DNA of 64,000 nt, from NCBI GenBank assembly GCA_030430075.1, contig JAUIGN010000002.1, positions 434,001 through 498,000 on the forward strand. Direction: 5' to 3'. The notes under the pieces were generated by a model. That model did not search any database. It saw nothing but the letters and a program-made list of their open reading frames with translations, and had not been told where the DNA came from. The DNA is from a bacterium. Its GTDB lineage: Bacteria; Planctomycetota; Planctomycetia; Pirellulales; Pirellulaceae. Position numbers and translations under genes: made by a program. Below are positions 38,401 to 47,400 of this stretch, piece by piece (within the stretch, counting starts at the first letter, position 1; the number at the start of each line of letters is the position of its first letter).

Positions 38401-41400
38401 AATCGACTCGGGCAACGAAAGCACGTCGAAAACGTCGGCCGCGGCGTCCGTTGCCGTAGTGTTGTCGCCACTGACCACGATCGCCGCGATCGCGTCGGCG
38501 GCGCCTCCACCATCCGGGTCCGCCGGGTCGACGCTTTCCAAGCTGAACGTATCCGCTCCGTTGCCGGTCAAGATCATCAGGTTGGCGAAACCGCTCAGGA
38601 CGACGTCGGCAAAGCTGGCGGCATCTCCGTCGAGCATGGACAATCCGTCCGCCGGACCATCGGCGTCGGACAGCGTCATACCGAGCACATCGTCGTTGGC
38701 AGACGCATCCACGATCAATGTCCCACCACCCCCGGCAACGTTCAATCCATTCATCCCGGCAAACGAAAGCGTCAACGATGGGTCGCCAGTCACCGTCTCG
38801 ACGTTGACCACGCCGCTGCTGGACGCGTCGACCGTGTCTGAAAAATACGCGACCGAGTGCGGCGTGTTTGCCGCCAGTTCCAGCGAGTTATCGCCACCTC
38901 CTCCCGCGAAATGGAGGCTGGTATTGCTCGGACCGCGACCGCTGGCGGCGTACGCCGAGTTCGTATGGCCGGTGGCGGCCTGGCCGCCAAAGCCGTCCAG
39001 CCCGTCCGCCGAACGTCCGGGCAGCCCCCCGGCGGACTCGACCAACCGGAAGATCTCGTCATCGGCCGAACCGAGCAGCTCAAACGACCCGATGTCGTCA
39101 TCCGCTCCGGCAAACACGAGCTCGCCGTTCACCTCCACCGCCAGCCGGGTTCCGTCGGCATGGAGCCCGGCCACAACGGTATCCGCCGCGCCGTCTTCGA
39201 AGCCGGCCACCGCCAGGTCAAGCGTCGCTGCGAACTCCCCGCCGGTCGCTTGAATCAATTCAAAGCTCGTAAAGTCGATCGGTTGCCGGCCATCGCCGAA
39301 CGTCCAGCGCCCCGCGCCGGGGCCGGTGATGGACAAACTCGCGCCGGCAATCCCGCTCACGTCCGCTTCCAGCAGGTCTTCGTTGGCGTCTACGAATGTC
39401 GGCGCGTTGCCGTCCAGGTGGTAGGACGTGATCAGATTCGGGGCGATGCGCACCGAATTGGCCGAGGCCGGATTGCCGGCTCCCCCCAAGCTAAGCGTGA
39501 CGGCGTCCAGACCGTCAAATTGGATTCTCGCATTCGACACCCCGTCGATCGTGCCGGCGGCAGGTCCGTCCGCGGTGATCGAAATCGAGGTATCGCCGAC
39601 GGCACCCGAATCGTCCAGCAACAACGCATCGGCCCCCGCGCCGGTATCGACGACAAGCAGATTGGCCAGGGGAACGACCGTTCCTCCATCATTGACCTGG
39701 CCACCGTTTCCATCGATCGCAATCTGATCCGCATCGGGCCCCGTCGTCAGGTGGATCTCGCCGAGGCCGCTCGACACGCCACCAAAGACGTCGATCACAC
39801 CGCCCGCCAGATCCGGGTTGGCCACCCCGTCATCGGCACGCAAATTGAGTTGACCGGCAGCTTGAATCGTACTCCCGACAGGCAGCCAGAGCCGATCGCC
39901 GGCCTGCAGATCGAGGTCACCTCCGCCGGTCGACACGGTCACCGCCGGCGCGACAACCAGAAGGTCATCCAGATCGCCACCGTCCAGGTCGTCGTCCTCG
40001 CTCACGTAAGCCGTCGTCTCGCCCGTCGTCGCGTCGGCGGCCAACATCAAGGTCCCGATCGCACTGACCCGCCCACCGCTGTGGGGTGCATCAACCGAGC
40101 GACCATCGGCATTCAGGTCGGCCAGCGAAAGCGCCCCCAGGCCGGCCACCATGACAGAACCGGTCGTCGTGTTGTCGAGATCCAGCTGTACGCCGCGCAG
40201 TTCGAGCGCGTCGAGAGAACCAATGCCCCCAGTCGCTTGGAGCAGAAGATCATGCCCCAGTAGATCGGCAGCCGCATCGTCGCCAAGTTCCTCGATCCGG
40301 GCACCGGCGGTCAGTCGAATGTCGTTGTTCTCTCCCCCATTCACCAGGCCCGCGAAAATGTCACCCGCCGTACTGGTCAGGCGAATCGGGTGGGCGCCGG
40401 TGTCGGCTGCGGCGGAGTCGACATGCCTGGCAGCGATCGTTCCTCCCGCTTCGACGTCGACAAACCCCTCGACGGTCACAATCCGCGTCAGCTCGATCGC
40501 GTCGCGCTCGTGGATCTCGACGTCACCCGCAGCGTTCGTCACGACGTCGACCGCCGTCACGTCCGTCACCACCGTCACCGGCCCGTCTGCGGTAACTGTG
40601 AGAACGTCGGCCACAACGGTGGTGGCGATCAGCCCATCGTCGGTCACGGCATCCGCGCCGTCCAACACCACGTCCCCGTCAACCCCGGCGGTGAGCGCGC
40701 CGACGCGCAGTTGCCCCACCGCGGATAGTCGGATGTCATTCTCGTCGCGGTCCAGCAAGGACGTCACCTCAATCGCGGCGAGCATTCCCAGCCCCGTTAC
40801 GTCGACGGAGCCGTTGGCCGTCGTAATGCCCGTCAGCGTCAGATCACCGAGCCCTCGCAGGCGCACGTCTCCCGCCTGCGTCGAATCGGCCGTTACGTCA
40901 CTGCCACCGGCAACCTCCAGTGCGCCGGTCACGTCGACGACGCGGCCGGCAACCGGCATTCCCCCAATTTCATCCTGGGCCCGGAGCGTGATCGTGGTGC
41001 CTGCCGACAAATCAACGCCCAGATCATCCTGCAGGTCGTTGATCGCACCCGCTGCGGCCGTGACAACCAGCGCGCCGTTGACCGCCGCCAGCGAACCAAT
41101 TTCGAGGTCACCAGCGTCAACAAGAAGCGTGACTGATCCATCGGCGGCAACCATGCGCGTCGCGATGAGGCCGTCGACCTCCCGCAGGCGAATGTCGCCG
41201 GGGCCGGCTGCCTCGCCCGCGACAATTTCGTTGACGGCGGTCACCAGCGGATTGCTTTGACCAACGGCCGCCGAAGCCGTGAACGTCAGCCGGTCCGCAC
41301 GGACCAGGCTGTCGCCGGTCGCATCGTCAATCCCACCGCTGGTTGCCGCCAGTTGCACATCCCCCATCCCCGCAGCCGAAATCGTATCCACCTCGATCGA

Positions 41401-44400
41401 ACTACCCGCGAGAAAGATGTCGGCGGAATCGCCACCACCCTGGGAAGCGACAAGGACTGCCGTTAGCGGTCCGTCGGCCCGGACGGTGATCGGCCCGTCA
41501 TGGGTCGTCACGCTTTCCAACACGATGCTGCCGGCGGCACGCACGGCAATCTGCCCCGCGCTTGCCGACTCCGCAACCAGAACGCTGTTGTCCGCCAGAT
41601 CGAGCTGTGCGTCCGTGCCGGTCCCCAAGATGTCACCATCCGCGATGAGGAGGATCTTGCCGCCCGCGGTAAGGTCCGTCACCCCATCATCATTTCCGTC
41701 CAGAATTCGGTCGCCGCTGCCGAGCCGCACATCGCCGGCGACGGCGATGGCACCGTCAAGAGAAATGGTGTCGCTCCCCGTTCCGGCCAGGATGGTCAGA
41801 TTGTCGTTCGCGTGGCCGTTGTCGGCACTCGCCACCGTGACCAGATCGTCACCGTCAACAGACCTCAAATCGATTGTGAGATGCTCGTTACCCCAGAACG
41901 CGGCTTGCTCGAAGGCGATCCCGCCCGAACTACCCGAAACCTGAATGGCCGGCTGTCCGCCGGACGCAAAGTCGGTCCCGTTCGTCACCGTCAATAAGTC
42001 ATCGGCATTGGGCGTCGACAACGTCGCGCTGACCATCCCGGAAATATCGAGCGGCTCAAGACCAGCAAAGGTGAGCACCGTCGCATCGGTGCCGTTGTCC
42101 ACGGCTACCACACCACTCCCAGTGGCTACTGCATCCGGTGTATAGGTCGCCGCGGTGCTTGCCCCATCACCAATGACCGCCAGCATATCGCCCGGCAGCG
42201 CCATCTGCTGGCCGCCGCCGTCGAAGTGAACCGCAACATCGAAGTAACCATTTCGATAGTCGACCACCACGAGATCGTCGTCCACATCCCCCTGAATCTC
42301 GACCGAGGCCACTCTGGTGACGACCTGGCTGGAGATGATGACAGGTCCGTCACCATCCAAGTCGTCATCGTCGTAACGCACCTGCAACAGCTCGCCGCCG
42401 ACCGAATCCAAACTGAGCGTCAACCGATTTCGGTTGCCATCGCTGCCGCCGGCGAGTGCGCCGAGATCAATGCGATCTGACAACGTCTCCCCGATCGGTG
42501 TGTCGATTCGCTCAATGCCGGAAAACGTCAACGGTTGCCGGCCGGTCGCGGCGAGCTGTCCCGTGTTGATTCCTTCAATCGTCTTGACCGCGGTCTCCAG
42601 AAAAATCAGCTCGTCACCGTTAACCGTCCCGGTGGGCCCGTTGCCGGCGATTGAGATGGCGGTGTCGGCGTCCGGCGCCACGCGGAACTGGTCGGCGGCG
42701 GCATCTCCCGACCTGACCACTAACTGTTCGAGGTCCGTTCGGTAGCGCACCTCCGCCCCGGTCAATCCTTGAATCGTGCCGGCGGTCGCTCCGTTGATGT
42801 CGATCATGTCCGACGTCGGATCGTCGGCATCTTCCAGCAGTAACTGGTCGTTGCCGGGGCCCGCCACCAGTTCCAAGTCGCTCAACAGGTTGTCGACCGT
42901 ACCGCCGGCCAGCATTGGCCCGTTGCTGTCGACGGTCACCGTGTCATCCCCGGCGCCGGCGTCTACCACAATCCCGGCTGCAACCGCGCCCTGCAGATCT
43001 CCACTCAGATCAAACCGGTCGTCCCCTGCCCCGCCCTGAATTGCCAGCAGCCCACCCGCGGCGATCACCGCGCCGGCCAACGTGAAATGACCGCCCGGCA
43101 CCGGATCGGCGTTCGCGGCGTCGCCCACGATCTGGACCGAAGTCGCCCCCTGCACCATGGACCCTGCCGCCAGCACGAGATCATCGCCGGCGGCGAGCCG
43201 GACCAGGGCCTGGTTCGAGGCGATGGAGACTCCGCTGCTGACGGTCAGACCGTCGCCGTCCGCCGTCGTGTCGTCAGCCGAAATCTCGACTCGCAGATCG
43301 GCCGTTACCCCCGCATCAATCAGGACCGGCCCCGTCGACGCCAGCCTGACCGTGGACCCGGCATCGATGGCCACCACTGCCCCAGAGACAGTTAGCCCGG
43401 CGCCGGTCGCCGTGTCACCGACATTCGTAACGACGACCGCGCCGCCGCCCGCCTGTTGAAGCCCGGCAACCTCCAGTCGGCCAGCCATCTGGCGGTTATT
43501 GTCGACCCGGATATCGCCGCCGACATTCTCCAGCACGACGCCGTGGACCTGCGTCTCAATTGCCTGGCTCGACCCCACTCCGCCGGCAGCGGTTGCCAAC
43601 CACCGCCCCGCAATCACGTCGACGTCTGCGTCCGCGTCCGCGATCGATCCACCGGCGAACAATCGAATCTCCGCATCGCCGGCCCGCAATTCGATCGCCG
43701 CCAGGCCGTCTGTCTCGCGTAGGAACTGGTCGCCCCCCGTCGCGGTCGAGGTGTCGAGCGTCAAGTTGTCCACGCGGGTTTCGATGGCCGCGCCGGGGGA
43801 TACGCTACTCTCCCCCAGCGTCCCGTCAACAAGTGTCAGACGAGCTCGCGAGGCGATCACATCCTCCAGGACAAGGGCGCCGTCGAATTCGTCGCGGCTC
43901 AGCACGTCACCGCTGCCGTCCGTTGCAAAGGCCACTTCGCCGCCACCCGCATTGAACTGAAGCTCCTCCAGACCGTTCAACTCCAGCAAGAACATGTTCT
44001 GATTGAACGCGGACGTGTCCACTGTCAGTTCGCGAACCTCCGTCTGCAGGGCCGCACCCTCGATCGTGTCATCGGTTCCCACCCCGGCCGTCGGGCTGCT
44101 CGACGTCAACCTCGCGGAGTCCGCCTGCACATCGATCGCATCGTCACCGCTCTGAATCGCCTGGCCAACGAGTAGAATCGAACCACCGCCGGCCGCCAGT
44201 TGTAGCTCGTCAAGATCACGGGTTGCCAGGATGAATTGGTCGCCCGCGCCACCTGACGTATCGACTTGGAGTTCGCTGACGTCCACCTCAATGGCCTTGC
44301 CCGGCTGCCCGTTCGCTGCACCAAAATGTCCGCCCATGACCTCGAACCGGGCCGCACTGGCGATTACGTCGACCGCCTCGTCCTGGCTGCCGAGGTTCCC

Positions 44401-47400
44401 GCTCCCGCGGGCTTCCAGCACCACGGTCCCCAGGCCGGCATCCAGTCGGAACTCATCCACGCCACCCGCGGTGTCGGCCACTCGGATGGCCACGGCGGCG
44501 ACCGTCGTTGCCCGCTCGACGGTTAACTCGATGGCATTCAATTCCAACGGATTGCCCGGCCCGGCGCCAACCTGCCCGCCTCCGGCCCCAACGGTCAACG
44601 TGGCCGTAGCCGTCACCAGGTCGGCAACCGCGTCCACCTGCTCGCTGGTGAGGCTCCCAGCCGTCTGCGCGGCGACCGTCAAACTCACGTCATTGCCGTT
44701 GGCCGGCACATTCTGGATCCCAATCACCCCATTCACCCGACCCAGACTCAAGTCGTCGGCATCGCGGTAGATGAGGGACGCCGATCCGGTGCCGCGGCCG
44801 GCCAGGCGAACGACGTCGTTTTGTGCCTGGTCGACACGTATCTCCTCGAACGCCTCGAGGTAAAGACCTGCGGCGACAATCTGGCCGCCGGTCTGCTGGA
44901 TCCCGCCTCGGTCGCCCGCATCACTGCCGGACGCTTCCGTATCCGCGACAATATGCACGTCGTGCGTCGAGGAGACGGTCCCGCCGGAGAAGAGGATGTC
45001 ATCGCCGGCTTCGAACCGCAGTACCGGCCCGCCGCTTCCGGCATGCTCGATGTCTGCCGATACCGTCAGCACATCACCGGCGGTCATGGCGCTCTGCCCG
45101 GCGGCGAACGTAAAATCACCGCTCGGCTGTTGCGGCACGGCAATCGTTAAGGAACCACCGGATCGGATCTGTCCGCTCTGACCGTCACCGGCCAGCATCG
45201 CCGGCACCGTACCATCCAGGTCCAGCAACACGAGGTCTCCCGTATTCTGAATCTGCACGCCACCGGCAACCTGATTGCTCACGTCCAGGTTGCTGACTTG
45301 GGTCTCCAGCGTCGGATTCGCGGCCCCCGCGCCAATCCCCTCTGCGGCGGACAAAACGAGGTTCGTCACGGTCACGTCGGGGTCCGTCGAATTCTCATCC
45401 AGGATGCTTTGCCCTGTGGTAAGGAACAGCGTCTCCGTTTGCTGCGGACCGATGGGCCCCTGGAACAACACATTTCCGGCGTCGGCGCGGCCCACGAATA
45501 GACGACCGAATGCCCCGCTGCCGTCTGCCAGGTCGAGCCGGTCGAGTTCGGCATCGTCCAACTCCAGTGTGTCGGCGAGGCCGGGATTGGCACCCAACAC
45601 AATGCGTTCGCCGGGCTCATGCGGTTGCAGTTCGACGTCGGCTCCCAGGCTGACAAGCAGCCCGTCAAACTGCATCTCGTCGGCGATGATCGAGGCGCCG
45701 CCGCTGGTCGATACCACCCGCGCCCCGGTCGCCACGGTGAACGAGTGATCGTCGCCGGTGATGTTCACTTCGAGCGGCCCCGCCGCATGCACGTCGTCCG
45801 CTTGGCTGGTATCTCGCACGACGATCGATCCACCGGCTTGCAGCATCACGGCAGCGGCCTCCAGACCGACCACGCCGCCCACCGTGCCAACCTCGAATCC
45901 ATCGACGTCGTCAACGCGCAGACCATTCGAACTCGTGGCCACCGCCAACACATCGACGTCCGTGTCCAGGTGGGTGAGGTCGACGTCACCCCCGGCCATG
46001 ATGCCGAGTTCCGCCACCGAGACCCCGCCGTCGACCGCCGTCACCTCTCCAGCGGTCTGCAAACGGACCGCCGGCACGGCACCGGACAGCAGCGACACAG
46101 ATTGGTTGATCGTAACGTGGCCGGTCTGTGCGTCGCCAATTCGCAGCAGCCCGGCAGCCAACCGTCCCAGCTCGGCGTTGGAAAGTTCCAGCGTATCGAC
46201 CGTCCCATTCGTCACTGCACCCAGCTGGACCGCGTCTCCAGCATCGGCGGCCGATTCGGGTACCAGCGTCAAGGTGTCCTGAACCTCGACTGCCGCACCG
46301 ATCTCCATCGCGTCTGCGGTCAGCGTTGCGGCGGCATCCACCATGACCGGAGCCAGGATCGCAATTTCGCGATCGTCGCCGCTCGCCGTCAGCACAAGCC
46401 GGCCCGCCACATTGACTGGGCTGCTGACCGCGATTCGCCCTGCTGCGGCAATGTCGACCACCCCAGACGTCGAAACAACACCCGCAATCGGACCACTGAC
46501 GTTGCCCAATTCGAGATCGCGGACGTTTCGAACGTGCAATCCGTCTCCCGCCCCGATCTCCGCGGCAAGTCGTTCCAGGTCGGTCTCCAAGGGATCGGCC
46601 GGCGTACCGACGGCAGCACCGGCGAAGACTCCTTCCAGAGCCCGGATGTTGACTGCCTGGGAAGCTCCCTGGTCGATAATCCGCCCGCCGTGGGCCTGCG
46701 CCGTGAAGCGCCCCGCAGTTGCCGTGATCGTCTCGAACAGGGCATCTCCGGTTCCGCCGCCGGCCGTATTCACACGCAGCGAGATCGCGTCGGCCGTCGT
46801 GTTGGTTGTCGACAGCCGGCTTCCCGGCGCCATCACCAGCGACTCGCTACCGGCACCATCCTGATTCGCCCGCAAGGCCAGTGCTCCACCCATGGCGTCG
46901 AGGTTGGCATCGACCAGCAACTGTTGCTCGGCGGTCACATCAATCCCTGCCGCAGCCAACGGGGCCAGCATCGACACGCTCGACGTCACAATCGCCAACG
47001 GCCCACCCAGATTCCCTGCGCGGATCACGGTCTGGCCACTGCCGGACGTTTGCGACATTCCGTCCGAAACGATGACCGCCGCGGCAAAACGCACGTCGCG
47101 TGCAGAGAGGACCTGCAGCATCTGTACCGGCTGCGTCGCGCCGACAGGCCCATCGAAGAACAGATCGGCGTCCCCCGCCGCGAAGCGGATGACCTGATCG
47201 CCATCCAACGACGCAGCAAACCGAATCGCCCCCGAGCCGCCGCCCGCGGTGGTCATGGCGATCGGCGTCGGCGCCCCGAGCTCGACGGCGGCATCAAAGT
47301 CAATGCCGCCCGACGTGGCCTGGTACGTCGTCCCGCCGAGTTCGACCGATCCGCCGCCAACCGTCATCGCGCCGGCCGTCACGTCCGCCAGCCGAACCTG